The notes under the pieces were generated by a model that saw only the letters and a list, made by a program, of their open reading frames with translations, did not search any database and had not been told where the DNA came from. A DNA stretch of 64,000 nucleotides from positions 27,509,449 through 27,573,448 of the forward strand of contig NC_135553.1 of the NCBI RefSeq assembly GCF_964340395.1, given 5' to 3'. Source of the stretch: Glandiceps talaboti (Eukaryota; Hemichordata; Enteropneusta; Spengelidae). Numbering within the stretch: the stretch's first letter is position 1; each line of letters begins with the position of its first letter. This document shows positions 24,362 through 36,833 of the stretch, one piece after another. A program made the translations under genes and the position numbers.

Positions 24362-24556
24362 ATGTATGCAAATATATCTAACAACATGACCACACCCATA
24401 GCAACAGCCAAATGATCGCTTATATTGCAAAGATAGCAACATGGTTGGATAGGCAACTGGATAGTCATTCAGCAAATGAACACCTATTGTTAGTATGGAC
24501 TAGCATATGAATAAACAATTTTAAAAACTGTACAGTTGTGCTACAATACCATTGGC
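24362..24556 (+). mobile_element. (TG)n HINE-like element, copy 7 (3' fragment)
   Basis: Only the last module (TATGCAAATATATCTAACAAC..CCATAGCAACAGCC) and the 3' end ACAGTTGTGCTACAATACC..ATTGGCAATATTTTT remain. It lies 150 bp downstream of an exon. Confidence 0.75.
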
Positions 24557-25050
24557 AATATTTTTAAAAATTACTGTAATTATTATTATCATCATTATAA
24601 TGGGCATAAAACATGTTGATTGCATTATCATAAAGTATATAGTATATGTTGTCCAATAAGTGGGAACCGTACAACAGTATGCCATCATCCTGAATTTGTG
24701 ACAGAATACTAACTACAGTGAATGTTTGTCACGTTATGTACATAACTTTGTTCACCTTATGTCTTTGATGAGAATGGGATGACATCACTGTTGGCCAGTG
24801 TTAGAAATTAACGCTGGTCCGTTGGTCTGAGACAGATAGATTTCCATTCGAACCGACAGTTTTTCAGAATTACAACAACTTATGACCAATTGAAATTTGG
24901 AGTAAATAAGAACATTTATTCCAAGATATATCCAATTTTACCTACACAAATCTAATCTTGTGTTACCTGTTTTACTCCCGCTCAAATCAAATTAACCTGT
25001 CAAGTGTCAAAGCTAGCTCGCTAGTGTTTGTTATCAATATTGATATCAAG
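24557..25050. other. Intronic sequence, nothing recognised
   Basis: AT-rich, then a less AT-rich stretch from about 24790 leading into the duplicated transposon-like region. No clear boundary is visible. Confidence 0.4.
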
Positions 25051-25630
25051 TCTACATATAGTGTAGCATACAGCATCTACTTTAGAAAGCACATGACTAG
25101 TAATTTCTGTAATTCTTTGTGCTGTGTCTTGACTAATCAGAATGTCTTAGACATTCAGACTCATTGTACACATTCAGCACATGCGTCTCTCCGTAATGTG
25201 TGTGAGACAGTTCCCTATTGTATCTGTAAGTATGTGGCGATATTTAAAAGGTGACTATCTGCCTTCGAAGAAGAAGACAAAACAGATAGAGAAAGAATAC
25301 AAGAATAGAAGGTGATCATTTCAAGCTGCTTGGCAGAGAGTCTACATATAGTGTAGCATACAGCATCTACTTTAGAAAGCACATGACTAGTAATTTCTGT
25401 AATTCTTTGTGCTGTGTCTTGACTAATCAGAATGTCTTAGACATTCAGACTCATTGTACACATTCAGCACATGCGTCTCTCCGTAATGTGTGTGAGACAG
25501 TTCCCTATTGTATCTGTAAGTATGTGGCGATATTTAAAAGGTGACTATCTGCCTTCGAAGAAGAAGACAAAACAGATAGAGAAAGAATACAAGAATAGAA
25601 GGTGATCATTTCAAGCTGCTTGGCAGAGAG
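25051..25630 (+). repeat. Exact 290-bp tandem duplication
   Basis: 25051-25340 and 25341-25630 appear identical, beginning TCTACATATAGTGTAGC and ending TTGGCAGAGAG. The second copy continues into the zinc-finger-like reading frame at 25640. Identity without drift means a very recent duplication or an assembly error. Confidence 0.9.
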
Positions 25631-25852
25631 AATTTATTAATAACTGGTTACTGTACATCAACAAGAAGATGAACTACAAACCGTGTCGCAGTGCATACAG
25701 CCAGCTGTCTGCTCACAAGATACTGGTATCATCAAGTACATCTTTATTGTCTGGTAATAGTAAGGGCCCATTTGTCATGAGGTCAGCAAACTTTTGTTCT
25801 TCAAATGTTGTAGCTCACGCTCAAACAGAAGCTCACAAAGTAGCCATTTAAC
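25535..25852 (+). pseudogene. Possible hAT-type transposase N-terminal zinc-finger fragment
   Basis: The plus strand reads YLPSKKKTKQIEKEYKNRR, then SFQAAWQRE, then (after a short break) MNYKPCRSAYSQ, GPFV and NVVAHAQTEAHKVAI. The order FQ..W, C..C-like and H..EAHK resembles TTF/BED-type zinc fingers of hAT transposases and their domesticated relatives. There is no catalytic part. The assignment is tentative. Confidence 0.4.
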
Positions 25853-26590
25853 ATGTACGAAATCGTACTGCACCGGCTGGGAAAAGTCAAGCAGAGATTG
25901 CATTGCAAAAAATGAATTAAGCTGTATTCAACAAACTGAGGCATCTCTTCTGAACGTGAAATTTTAATCCCATGTTCACTTCCAAGTTATATTTTGACTG
26001 TGAGTGAAAATTTTCAATTGTAAGAACAGATTATATTGTTGTGAAATAAAGAGTAGATATAAACTAGTCGTTGTAGTTTCTTTTACTTTAGTATATCAAA
26101 AGATATGTAGTATCACATTAAAGTTCAAAATCATTTGATCTGTATGTGTGGGAGGTTTGATTTAGCTACAGATCTTGAACATGAACTGCTTTGAGTATGG
26201 ACCAGGAATTTCCCATAAGCTTCAAGGACAAGCAGCTTTTGCTACCTGTCAGTCATTATGACCAGTAGTCATTTTCCCTTAATTTCACACACTGATGTTG
26301 TTGCAGACCTCTGTTCAACCACATCAAGCATGTATCATTTACATAAAGGAACATCTTTTGATCATTTATGTGAAACGTCACTTTGTCATTTCTAGTCATA
26401 TAGCAATCCACTAAAAGGTTCTAAAATGATTAATATCCAGCAAATGTTGTTTAGTTTAAATTTGCCTTTAAATAATGTAAAACTATGTGAACAGTACAAA
26501 TAACAAACATCTTCCCATTGTCAAAATTTAGCCATGAACAGTCAGAAAATGCTCAGCTGTGACTGTTGAGTGTTTTGTTTGCCTAATGTG
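25853..26590. other. Intronic sequence, nothing recognised
   Basis: AT-rich, no supported feature. Confidence 0.5.
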
Positions 26591-29500
26591 AAGGAGTTAA
26601 GAGTTGAAATAGAAGTGTTGAGACTTAAAGGAGTTAAAAATTGAAATAGAAGTGTTGAGACTTAAAGGAGTTAAAAATTGAAATAGAAGTGTTGAGACTT
26701 AAAGGAGTTAAAAATTGAAATAGAAGTGTTGAGACTTAAAGGAGTTAAAAATTGAAATAGAAGTGTTGAGACTTAAAGGAGTTAAGAGTTGAAATAGAAG
26801 TTTTGAGACTTAAAGGAGTTAAGAGTTGAAATAGAAGTGTTGAGACTTAAAGGAGTTAAGAGTTGAAATAGAAGTTTTGAGACTTAAAGGAGTTTAAGAG
26901 TTGAAATAGACGTGTTGAGACTTAAAGGAGTTAAAAATTGAAATAGAAGTGTTGAGACTTAAAGGAGTTAAAAATTGAAATAGAAGTGTTGAGACTTAAA
27001 GGAGTTAAAAATTGAAATAGAAGTGTTGAGACTTAAAGGAGTTAAAAATTGAAATAGAAGTGTTGAGACTTAAAGGAGTTAAAAATTGAAATAGAAGTGT
27101 TGAGACTTAAAGGAGTTAAAAATTGAAATAGAAGTGTTGAGACTTAAAGGAGTTAAGAGTTGAAATAGAAGTTTTGAGACTTAAAGGAGTTAAGAGTTGA
27201 AATAGAAGTGTTGAGACTTAAAGGAGTTAAGAGTTGAAATAGAAGTTTTGAGACTTAAAGGAGTTTAAGAGTTGAAATAGACGTGTTGAGACTTAAAGGA
27301 GTTAAGAGTTGAAATAGAAGTGTTGAGACTTAAAGGAGTTAAGAGTTGAAATAGATGTGTTGAGACTTAAAGGAGTTAAAAATTGAAATAGAAGTGTTGA
27401 GACTTAAAGGAGTCAAGAGTTGAAATAGAAGTGTTGAGACTTAAAGGAGTTAAGAGTTGAAATAGAAGTGTTGAGACTTAAAGGAGTTAAAAATTGAAAT
27501 AGAAGTGTTGAGACTTAAAGGAGTTAAGAGTTGAAATAGAAGTGTTGAGACTTAAAGGAGTTAAAAATTGAAATAGAAGTGTTGAGACTTAAAGGAGTTT
27601 AAGAGTTGAAATAGAAGTGTTGAGACTTAAAGGAGTTAAAAATTGAAATAGAAGTGTTGAGACTTAAAGGAGTTAAGAGTTGAAATAGAAGTGTTGAGAC
27701 TTAAAGGAGTTAAGAGTTGAAATAGAAGTGTTGAGACTTAAAGGAGTTAAAAATTGAAATAGAAGTGTTGAGACTTAAAGGAGTTAAAAATTGAAATAGA
27801 AGTGTTGAGACTTAAAGGAGTTAAAAATTGAAATAGAAGTGTTGAGACTTAAAGGAGTTAAGAGTTGAAATAGAAGTTTTGAGACTTAAAGGAGTTAAGA
27901 GTTGAAATAGAAGTGTTGAGACTTAAAGGAGTTAAGAGTTGAAATAGAAGTGTTGAGACTTAAAGGAGTTAAAGAGTTGAAATAGAAGTGTTGAGACTTA
28001 AAGGAGTTAAGAGTTGAAATAGAAGTGTTGAGACTTAAAGGAGTTAAGAGTTGAAATAGAAGTGTTGAGACTTAAAGGAGTTTAAAAATTGAAATAGAAG
28101 TGTTGAGACTTAAAGGAGTTAAAAATTGAAATAGAAGTGTTGAGACTTAAAGGAGTTAAGAGTTGAAATAGAAGTGTTGAGACTTAAAGGAGTTAAAAAT
28201 TGAAATAGAAGTGTTGAGACTTAAAGGAGTTAAAAATTGAAATAGAAGTGTTGAGACTTAAAGGAGTTAAAGTTGAAATAGAAGTGTTGAGACTTAAAGG
28301 AGTTAAGAGTTGAAATAGAAGTGTTGAGACTTAAAGGAGTTAAGAGTTGAAATAGAAGTGTTGAGACTTAAAGGAGTTAAGAGTTGAAATAGAAGTGTTG
28401 AGACTTAAAGGAGTTAAGAGTTGAAATAGAAGTGTTGAGACTTAAAGGAGTTAAGAGTTGAAATAGAAGTGTTGAGACTTAAAGGAGTTTAAAAATTGAA
28501 ATAGAAGTGTTGAGACTTAAAGGAGTTAAAAATTGAAATAGAAGTGTTGAGACTTAAAGGAGTTAAGAGTTGAAATAGAAGTGTTGAGACTTAAAGGAGT
28601 TAAGAGTTGAAATAGAAGTGTTGAGACTTAAAGGAGTTTAAAAATTGAAATAGAAGTGTTGAGACTTAAAGGAGTTAAAAATTGAAATAGAAGTGTTGAG
28701 ACTTAAAGGAGTTAAAAATTGAAATAGAAGTGTTGAGACTTAAAGGAGTTAAAAATTGAAATAGAAGTGTTGAGACTTAAAGGAGTTAAGAGTTGAAATA
28801 GAAGTGTTGAGACTTAAAGGAGTTAAAAATTGAAATAGAAGTGTTGAGACTTAAAGGAGTTAAGAGTTGAAATAGAAGTGTTGAGACTTAAAGGAGTTAA
28901 GAGTTGAAATAGAAGTGTTGAGACTTAAAGGAGTTAAGAGTTGAAATAGAAGTGTTGAGACTTAAAGGAGTTAAAAATTGAAATAGAAGTGTTGAGACTT
29001 AAAGGAGTTAAGAGTTGAAATAGAAGTGTTGAGACACTTAAAGGAGTTAAGAGTTGAAATAGAAGTGTTGAGACTTAAAGGAGTTAAGAGTTGAAATAGA
29101 AGTGTTGAGACTTAAAGGAGTTAAAAATTGAAATAGAAGTGTTGAGACTTAAAGGAGTTAAAAATTGAAATAGAAGTGTTGAGACTTAAAGGAGTTAAAA
29201 ATTGAAATAGAAGTGTTGAGACTTAAAGGAGTTAAAAATTGAAATAGAAGTGTTGAGACTTAAAGGAGTCAAGAGTTAAAATAGAAGTGTTGAGACTTAA
29301 AGGAGTCAAGAGTTGAAATAGAAGTGTTGAGACTTAAAGGAGTTAAGTTAAGAGTTAAAATAGAAGTGTTGAGACTTAAAGGAGTTAAGAGTTGAAATAG
29401 AAGTGTTGAGACTTAAAGGAGTTTAAGAGTTGAAATAGACGTGTTGAGACTTAAAGGAGTTAAGAGTTGAAATAGAAGTGTTGAGACTTAAAGGAGTTAA

Positions 29501-29803
29501 AAATTGAAATAGAAGTGTTGAGACTTAAAGGAGTTAAAAATTGAAATAGAAGTGTTGAGACTTAAAGGAGTTAAAAATTGAAATAGAAGTGTTGAGACTT
29601 AAAGGAGTTAAAAATTGAAATAGAAGTGTTGAGACTTAAAGGAGTTAAAAATTGAAATAGAAGTGTTGAGACTTAAAGGAGTTAAAAATTGAAATAGAAG
29701 TGTTGAGACTTAAAGGAGTTAAGAGTTGAAATAGAAGTGTTGAGACTTAAAGGAGTCAAGAGTTGAAATAGAAGTGTTGAGACTTAAAGGAGTTAAGAGT
29801 TGC
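26591..29803 (+). repeat. 37-bp minisatellite, about 87 copies
   Basis: The unit is GAGTTAAGAGTTGAAATAGA followed by AGTGTTGAGACTTAAAG. Two alternating types differ at AAGAGTT versus AAAAATT. Small indels (GAGTTTAAGAG, GAGTTAAAGAG, GACACTTAAAG) and a few AAGTTTTG units are present. Runs of the same type point to block amplification. 37 is not a multiple of three and no long frame survives. Confidence 0.98.
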
Positions 29804-29928
29804 TATAATTAATAATAGTGATATTCACTGTTATACAAGCTGAATTACCATAGCTTTCCATACACCATATCAATGATACTTGTTTTGCTCAGAATTTAAC
29901 ATGTTCCATTCTCTATGTTTTGTTTCAG

Positions 29929-30182
29929 GAAAGACAGTTTTTGACATATTCCAACTACTTTTTCACCCTTGTATTTGCCATTGAAATGCTTATCAAAGTA
30001 CTAGCAAAAGGATTTGTCCTTGGCAAACATTCATATTGTAAGAGTGGTTGGAATGTGATGGATGGAGGTCTGGTCATCATATCGATCACTGATATTATCA
30101 TTACATTGTCGGCAAATGCAAGTCCTAAAATCTTTGGTGTGCTACGTGTGCTCAGATTACTGAGAACACTCAGACCCCTCAG
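29929..30182 (+). CDS. Cav3: Cav3 exon: domain III S2-S3-S4
   Basis: The exon is 254 nt, with acceptor tgtttcag and donor GTGAGT at 30183, entering in phase 0 and leaving in phase 2. It encodes S2 (YSNYFFTLVFAIEMLIK), S3 (SGWNVMDGGLVIISITD, with the conserved Trp-Asn-x-x-Asp) and the S4 voltage sensor RVLRLLRTLRPLR. In S4, Arg occurs every third residue. This is the most conserved exon in the window and anchors the family assignment. The 37-bp minisatellite ends about 125 bp upstream of its acceptor. Confidence 0.98.
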
Positions 30183-30617
30183 GTGAGTTAATAATGTGAT
30201 CATAACATCGTTTTATCAGTGGTGGACAGTGAAAACTGGCTTTGAAGGTGCAAAAAAAAGTCTACTTCTTATCACTATCAAACTGACAAACATTGATAAA
30301 AAAACAACACTGGATCACTCTGATGTAGGTTCGTGCGACTCTTATCACTGTTTATGCCTGTGAAAGTTAGTCGCGTTGTAATATTAAATTTGAGTTGCTT
30401 ATAGATTATTTTTGAATTTGGCACTAAAAATTGAATTTGATCATTAGTAGGCTTTAACATAGACCATCCACCATGAGTCTATGAATTCACCAATTTCATA
30501 AATTTTGTGACCTGAAACTTGATATGTACAAATGTAGGTGTCATTTGACAAGCAGATATAAGTTTGTTCAAGACAAGTTGATTGGGTCATTTCTATGCAA
30601 ATTAGTTTTAAAATAGA
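30183..30617. other. Intronic sequence, nothing recognised
   Basis: Start of a 2.9-kb intron. Near 30480-30610 there is weak similarity to the module at 48820-48900 (CATTTGAY..AGCAGATATAA, TTGATTGGGTCATTT). Confidence 0.45.
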
Positions 30618-30689
30618 ATTTTTAGCACAACCAAACTCATAAGGTTGGAATGGCAAAGTGTCTGGCTGTCTCTGTCTGTCTGTCTGTGG

Positions 30690-30724
<35 letters not shown>

Positions 30725-31747
30725 CAACTTAAAGTCAAAAACTGCTGGACTAATTGCCCTGATATTTGATGAAGACATTAAATTTGGTGTCTAGTTGCGA
30801 AAAAAAGGTATTTGATTCAGGTCAAAAAATGTCAGTTTTGGTCAAAAAACATAACTCAAAAACCTACTGGGCAGATTGGTGTGAAATTTGGTGGGAATGT
30901 TTCTAGGGGTGTGTAAATTATGATTTGTTCATGAAATGATGATTCCATCACTAATATGCAAATCAGGGCTAAAAATGTGTCTTTTTGGTCAAAAATCTTT
31001 AATTCCAAAACTACATAGCAGATTCGGCTGAAATTGAATGGGGATGCCTCTGGGGGTGTATAGATGAAGAAATATTAAGCATATAATACATATATCAATT
31101 GTGTTTCACAAAGATAATGGATTCTTAAACAAGTAAACAAACATTCAAAAAGTGTATGCAAATGTGCCTAGCAACAAGACCATGCCCATAGCAACAGTCA
31201 AATGATTGCATATACTGCAAAGATAACAACAGGGATTAATAGACATCTGAATAAACATTCCAAAAATGTGTGTAAATGTGCCTAGCAATGAGACCACGCC
31301 CATAGCAACAGCCAAATGATCACATATATTGCAAAGATAACGGATTTATAGACAACTGAATAGATATTCCAAAAGTGTATGCAAATGTGCCTAGCAACAA
31401 GACCACACCCATAGCAACAGCAAAACGATCACTTATATTGCAAAGATAACAAAAAGGATTAACAGACAAATGAATACTAAATAAATGTATGCAAAAATAT
31501 GTAGCAACAAGACCGCGCAAATGAACAAATGAATGAACATTCAAAAAATGTATGCAGATATGTTCAGAACATGACCACACCCAAACAGCCAAATGATCGC
31601 ATATATTGCATAGATAACAACAGGGCTGGAAAGGCAACTGGAAAATCATTCAGCAAATGAACACCTGTACCTAGTATGGATCAGCAGGTGGATAAACAAT
31701 TTTAAAAACTGGACAGTTGTGCTACAGTGCCATTGGCGCTATTTTTC
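30618..31747 (+). mobile_element. (TG)n HINE-like element, copy 8
   Basis: The 5' end is TTTTTAGCACAACC, but the hairpin partner is deleted. (GTCT)n then (TG)n to 30720, modules, four to five CCTAGCAAC units, 3' end ACAGTTGTGCTACAGTGCC..ATTGGCGCTATTTTT at 31747. Confidence 0.82.
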
Positions 31748-33130
31748 TCCATATAAATTACTTGTACATGCTTGTCAGGACAATTTCTTCGGTTTTATCT
31801 CATCTGACATAGCACTGAAGGTATCATGATGCCAAATCTACAAAGGCTCGCTAACTAGACATGTACAGTCCACGAATGTGTTTCAAATATAACAGCACAA
31901 TGCTATTTGTCTCCTGTAAATGACACGATATCCAGCGTATCTCAATCGGCAGTAATTTATTTCAATGAATTATGGACTGAAGTATAAGAACTGATAAATA
32001 CAATTTCCTGTTAAAAATGCATTTTGCAGAGATAGTAAAATGTTTGTTAACTTGAATAAATTTCTTGTCAGTTGAGTTTGTTCATCAGCCAGCATCTTGA
32101 TGTCACACTTGGCTCACAGCTACAGTAAATGGGAAAGGGTTTCCTCGGACAGAAATATGGTACATAATGAAATGCGAACATTGTAATATTCATGCTAAAA
32201 TGTGGCCAATTTGTTGTGCAATAAATGCCATATATATAATATAATAGGCGATACAAATCCCGATCTGACCAGGTACCGTAGCTAAGTATACTATAGTAAC
32301 TTCAATATTAAAGTTCAAGATCATGTCGCACTACAGTTTTACAATTTGATCAAAATTTATGAGGTCATGTTTACGGAGCACACAGACATTGAGATATTCT
32401 ATAAAAGTGGACAATGTGTAAACAACGTGATTTTTACACAACACGTCCAAATTTCCTTGGAAATCACTTGGTTTAAACATGAACCTATAATTATATAAAT
32501 ATATGGCTCAAAGTGGTCCCAAATAAACTCAAATGGTACTTGAATCACTTTTTCTTTAGATAAATCATTTTGCAGCCAAAATTTACATAATAGTGGGTGT
32601 CTCGAGATCTGTGGTGAAAATGATTAAAATGATTATTATGTCTGTTATATTTACACCTTGTCAATGATGAACAGCTGCTACACACACCTAGATCTAGATG
32701 CCAGTGGACATTTAGCATGATGTGATGTAACAAACAGGGAGCTTTCCCAGCATCCTTTTGCGGCAAACATTTCCAAAATGTCGGCACACAGTGAGGCTCA
32801 ACATAGCAAAATTTTGACATTTTCAAGGTCACATAAGTTTAATATGTTTCATTTTATTTCTAAAATTCACATACATACCGGGTATTAGCTAAAAAGACAA
32901 AGTTGAGCTATCTAAAAGTGTAAATGTATTTGATTGGACCTTCCCTTTAAGGATCTGTAAATATCCAAATTATTTTTCATGTTCATTACTTTTGTTTTGG
33001 ATCAAGTTTTCTATACTGCTGCCAGACAACTGCTTTTCACACCTAAATTTTAATCATAATCTGACATTGACCTTTAAGTTTGAACAACCTTGTGTGTATA
33101 TAATGATTAATTTTTTTGATTGATTTACAG
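31748..33130. other. Intronic sequence, nothing recognised
   Basis: About 1.4 kb of AT-rich intron with no supported feature. GGACCTTCCCTTTAA occurs at about 32938. Confidence 0.5.
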
Positions 33131-33257
33131 AGTGATAAGCCGAGCACCTGGTCTAAAATTAGTGGTACAAACCTTGTTATCTTCATTACGACCTATTGGT
33201 AACATTGTACTCATTTGTTGTACATTTTTTGTCATCTTTGGCATTCTGGGTGTTCAG
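33131..33257 (+). CDS. Cav3: Cav3 exon: domain III S4-S5 linker and S5
   Basis: This 127-nt exon has acceptor gatttacag and donor GTGAGA at 33258, entering in phase 2 and leaving in phase 0. It encodes [20 protein letters not shown] (S4 end and S4-S5 linker), then [18 protein letters not shown] with ILGVQ (S5). All of it is typical of Cav3 domain III. A diverged copy of its last 25 or so bases plus donor lies about 250 bp downstream at 33509. Confidence 0.97.
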
Positions 33258-33508
33258 GTGAGAATGACTGCAGTCATGTGATATCATTACAGGATGAACC
33301 CATTAACCAAACAAGTAGGGTTTGTTGCCAATATTTACAAGTGTGATAATGCACTCTTACATAACACCAAGGCAAAGCTAAGCTCAATGTTATATCAGTT
33401 TTATTGACCTATTATCAGTGTCATTGCACAGCTTTAGAGATGCAAACAATGTTTATTATTACCCGATTTGTAGCACTTGAATGGCTAATGGGTGAAAACC
33501 ATCATGTT

Positions 33509-33551
33509 GTCATCTTTGGCATTCTGGGCATTCAGGTGACTGCAGTCATAT
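33509..33551 (+). pseudogene. Partial duplicate of the domain III S5 exon end with its donor
   Basis: GTCATCTTTGGCATTCTGGG followed by CATTCAG|GTGACTGCAGTCAT copies 33231-33279, with an 8-bp gap after the donor. It would encode VIFGILGIQ. There is no acceptor and no upstream S5 sequence, so it is not an exon. Confidence 0.75.
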
Positions 33552-33736
33552 TTGAAACGTGATACTGTCTCATAACAGCTCACATCGGTTTTATAAAATA
33601 TAGACTTACAATTCATCTTAACATGTGGTCAAACATTGGTTTACAATTTTGCCGCCAATGTGTATCAACTCACCTCATTTTGATCAAACGTGTGTGTTAT
33701 TTCTGTAAATCTCATGAACCCAGAGAGAAAACAGAG

Positions 33737-35170
33737 GAAAGCTTCCATTTACAGTCCTAGTTAGTTTAGAAAGCTTCTATTTACAGTCCTAGTTTGTTTG
33801 GAAAGCTTCCATTTACAGTCCTAGTTTGTTTAGAAAGCTTCCATTTACAGTCCTAGTTTGTTTAGAAAGCTTCCATTTACAGTCCTAGTTTGTTTAGAAA
33901 GCTTCCATTTACAGTCCTAGTTTGTTTAGAAAGCTTCCATTTACAGTCCTAGTTTGTTTAGAAAGCTTCCATTTACAGTCCTAGTTTGTTTAGAAAGCTT
34001 CCATTTACAGTCCTAGTTTGTTTAGAAAGCTTCCATTTACAGTCCTAGTTTGTTTGGAAAGCTTCCATTTACAGTCCTAGTTTGTTTGGAAAGCTTCCAT
34101 TTACAGTCTTAGTTTGTTTGGAAAGCTTCCATTTACAGTCCTAGTTTGTTTGGAAAGCTTCCATTTACAGTCCTAGTTTGTTTGGAAAGCTTCCATTTAC
34201 AGTCCTAGTTTGTTTAGAAAGCTTCCATTTACAGTCCTAGTTTGTTTGGAAAGCTTCCATTTACAGTCCTAGTTTGTTTGGAAAGCTTCCATTTACAGTC
34301 CTAGTTTGTTTAGAAAGCTTCCATTTACAGTCCTAGTTTGTTTAGAAAGCTTCCATTTACAGTCCTAGTTTGTTTAGAAAGCTTCCATTTACAGTCCTAG
34401 TTTGTTTAGAAAGCTTCCATTTACAGTCCTAGTTTGGAAAGCTTCCATTTACAGTCCTAGTTTGTTTGGAAAGCTTCCATTTACAGTCCTAGTTTGTTTA
34501 GAAAGCTTCCATTTACAGTCCTAGTTTGTTTGGAAAGCTTCCATTTACAGTCCTAGTTTGTTTAGAAAGCTTCCATTTACAGTCTTAGTTTGTTTGGAAA
34601 GCTTCCATTTACAGTCCTAGTTTGTTTGGAAAGCTTCCATTTACAGTCTTAGTTTGTTTGGAAAGCTTCCATTTACAGTCCTAGTTTGTTTGGAAAGCTT
34701 CCATTTACAGTCCTAGTTTGTTTGGAAAGCTTCCATTTACAGTCCTAGTTTGTTTGGAAAGCTTCCATTTACAGTCCTAGTTTGTTTGGAAAGCTTCCAT
34801 TTACAGTCCTAGTTTGTTTGGAAAGCTTCCATTTACAGTCCTAGTTTGTTTGGAAAGCTTCCATTTACAGTCCTAGTTTGCTTGGAAAGCTTCCATTTAC
34901 AGTCCTAGTTTGTTTAGAAAGCTTCCATTTACAGTCCTAGTTTGTTTAGAAAGCTTCCATTTACAGTCCTAGTTTGTTTAGAAAGCTTCCATTTACAGTC
35001 CTAGTTTGTTTAGAAAGCTTCCATTTACAGTCCTAGTTTGTTTAGAAAGCTTCCATTTACAGTCCTAGTTTGTTTAGAAAGCTTCCATTTACAGTCCTAG
35101 TTTGTTTAGAAAGCTTCCATTTACAGTCCTAGTTTGTTTAGAAAGCTTCCATTTACAGTCCTAGTTTGTT
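33737..35170 (+). repeat. 32-bp minisatellite, about 45 copies, HindIII site per unit
   Basis: The unit is GAAAGCTTCCATTTACAGTC followed by CTAGTTTGTTTR. The main variation is R (A or G) and rare CTTAG for CCTAG. One unit (about 34435) lacks 4-5 bp. Each unit has a 3'-splice-like CTTCCATTTACAG. The array ends 53 bp before the acceptor of the turret exon. Confidence 0.98.
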
Positions 35171-35223
35171 GTGTTGATTTGATTTCCCAGCAAGACCCTC
35201 TAACTATTTCTCTTTTTATTTAG

Positions 35224-35352
35224 TTATTTAAAGGTACATTCTATCACTGTATTGGCAATGACATCAGACATATCAAAAACAAAACACAGTGTTTATCATA
35301 TCAAAGCAACAATTGGGTTAACCAGAGGTACAACTTTGACAATCTAGGACAA
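35224..35352 (+). CDS. Cav3: Cav3 exon: domain III extracellular turret (S5-P loop)
   Basis: The exon is 129 nt, with acceptor ttatttag and donor GTAAGT at 35353, phase 0 at both ends. It encodes LFKGTFYHCIGND, then NKTQC, then WVNQRYNFDNLGQ. Two Cys residues bracket the loop, as in other Cav3 L5-III turrets, and NKT is an N-glycosylation sequon on the extracellular side. Being symmetric (0-0), the exon could be skipped without a frameshift, but that would remove the turret. The acceptor has only a short pyrimidine tract and sits 53 bp after a 45-copy 32-bp array. Confidence 0.96.
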
Positions 35353-35401
35353 GTAAGTTTTACACACAGATTCTAATGTTATCCAGTAAGGCTGCTTCTC
35401 A

Positions 35402-35466
35402 TTTTTAGCACAACTAAACTGATAAGTTTCAGTAGTGCTATAGGCATGTCAAAGTGTCTGTCTGGA

Positions 35467-35532
<66 letters not shown>

Positions 35533-35760
35533 CAACTTAAAGTCAAAAACTGCTGGACCGATTTCCATGATATTTGGTGGATATATTACCTTGGATGTCT
35601 AGTTGGGAAATTGTTCAAATCAAAATGATCTTGCCACCAGTGTGTGATTTGGGTCAAAAAGAGGTGGTTAGATTAAGAATTTTTCATAACATGATGATCC
35701 CATAAGTGATATGCAAATTAGGTATATAAATGTGTCTTTTTGGTCAAAAATCTTTAATGA
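35402..35760 (+). mobile_element. (TG)n HINE-like element, copy 9 (3' truncated)
   Basis: The 5' hairpin is TTTTTAGCACAACTAAAC / GTTTCAGTAGTGCTA: the stem base change A is paired with a T on the other arm. (TG)n to 35529, then about one and a half modules before homology stops near 35757. Confidence 0.78.
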
Positions 35761-36833
35761 AAGTCAATAGACAATTAGATGGATCCTATTTCGTCGATTG
35801 AATTTGTTTCATTCTACATGTACGACATTCGACGCAAGCTCTGAGTACTCCCAGAACACACTGTGCTTTCCAGCCATGTGACTTTGTTTTGAAGCGATCA
35901 TGTTTACAATCAGAAATATACTGCTTATAGCAATCTAGGTGTATGAACGATGTTCACATAGGCAGAGATCCCTGTAAATTCAGTATATTTACTAGTATTT
36001 TTTGTGTTCTCTTTGTTAAAATGCTACCCAAATGAATTTCCACAGGGTTAAGGTACTCCGGCAACGATCGCTGGCCCACAGATCTGTAACATACATTGTT
36101 GACTTCACAGGCCATTCCTATTGAAATTTGCTGTTCAATTTTCATGACACTTTGAGTACAGACTTAAAAATACCTAGTAAATCGATGTATGAAAAAAATA
36201 TTGCTTGGTGGAAGCAAAAGTCTTGACAAAGAAAGAAAGCTTATGTGCCAGGTAAATCAAAAGTTCTAAGCAGGGCCCCGAGGCCCTCTGGAACTAATAA
36301 CAGTATTTCAGATAATACCGTGATGTCAGCATACTACCTGTTTCAAAATGCTGCATGCGTTGCTTCTTTTGCCGATTTTGACAGGACCAGGGTACCTCTG
36401 AACATTTCTTGGGTTATGAAGGCTCTATAATTAATGTTGGAATTAGGAAGTGTCAAATATTTTGGTAGGTAAGGTTTAATTAGCAGAAACATCAACTTAA
36501 CTTTGGGATGCAGATCTCAATCGGTAGGGTTTTCTTCCAGTTAAACATCAGAATGACAAAAAGCACAAAAACAGAAAATAACCCCTCAAAGTCATAACAA
36601 AAGCTACAATTATTGTAGCTTTGCTGGCCTGTGTAGGTTGACAACATCGTAAAGTGAATACCCTCAAAAACTTTTTGTTTTTCTAAAAGATCTTGAACAA
36701 AGTTTGGTAAGTTGAGTTGTAAGACTGTTCCGACAGTGTTCGGAATGTTTATTGAATTGTTTAATTTGAATCAAAATGTCACAAATGACAGGATTTCTGA
36801 TCATATGGTGTGATCATGATTGTGTATTCAATC
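35761..36833. other. Intronic sequence, nothing recognised
   Basis: Less AT-rich around 36040-36300. The short open frames here show no family motif. Confidence 0.5.

Noticed and set aside
26591-29803. CRISPR-like array
   Set aside because: Units are contiguous with no unique spacers, in a eukaryotic intron; it is a minisatellite.
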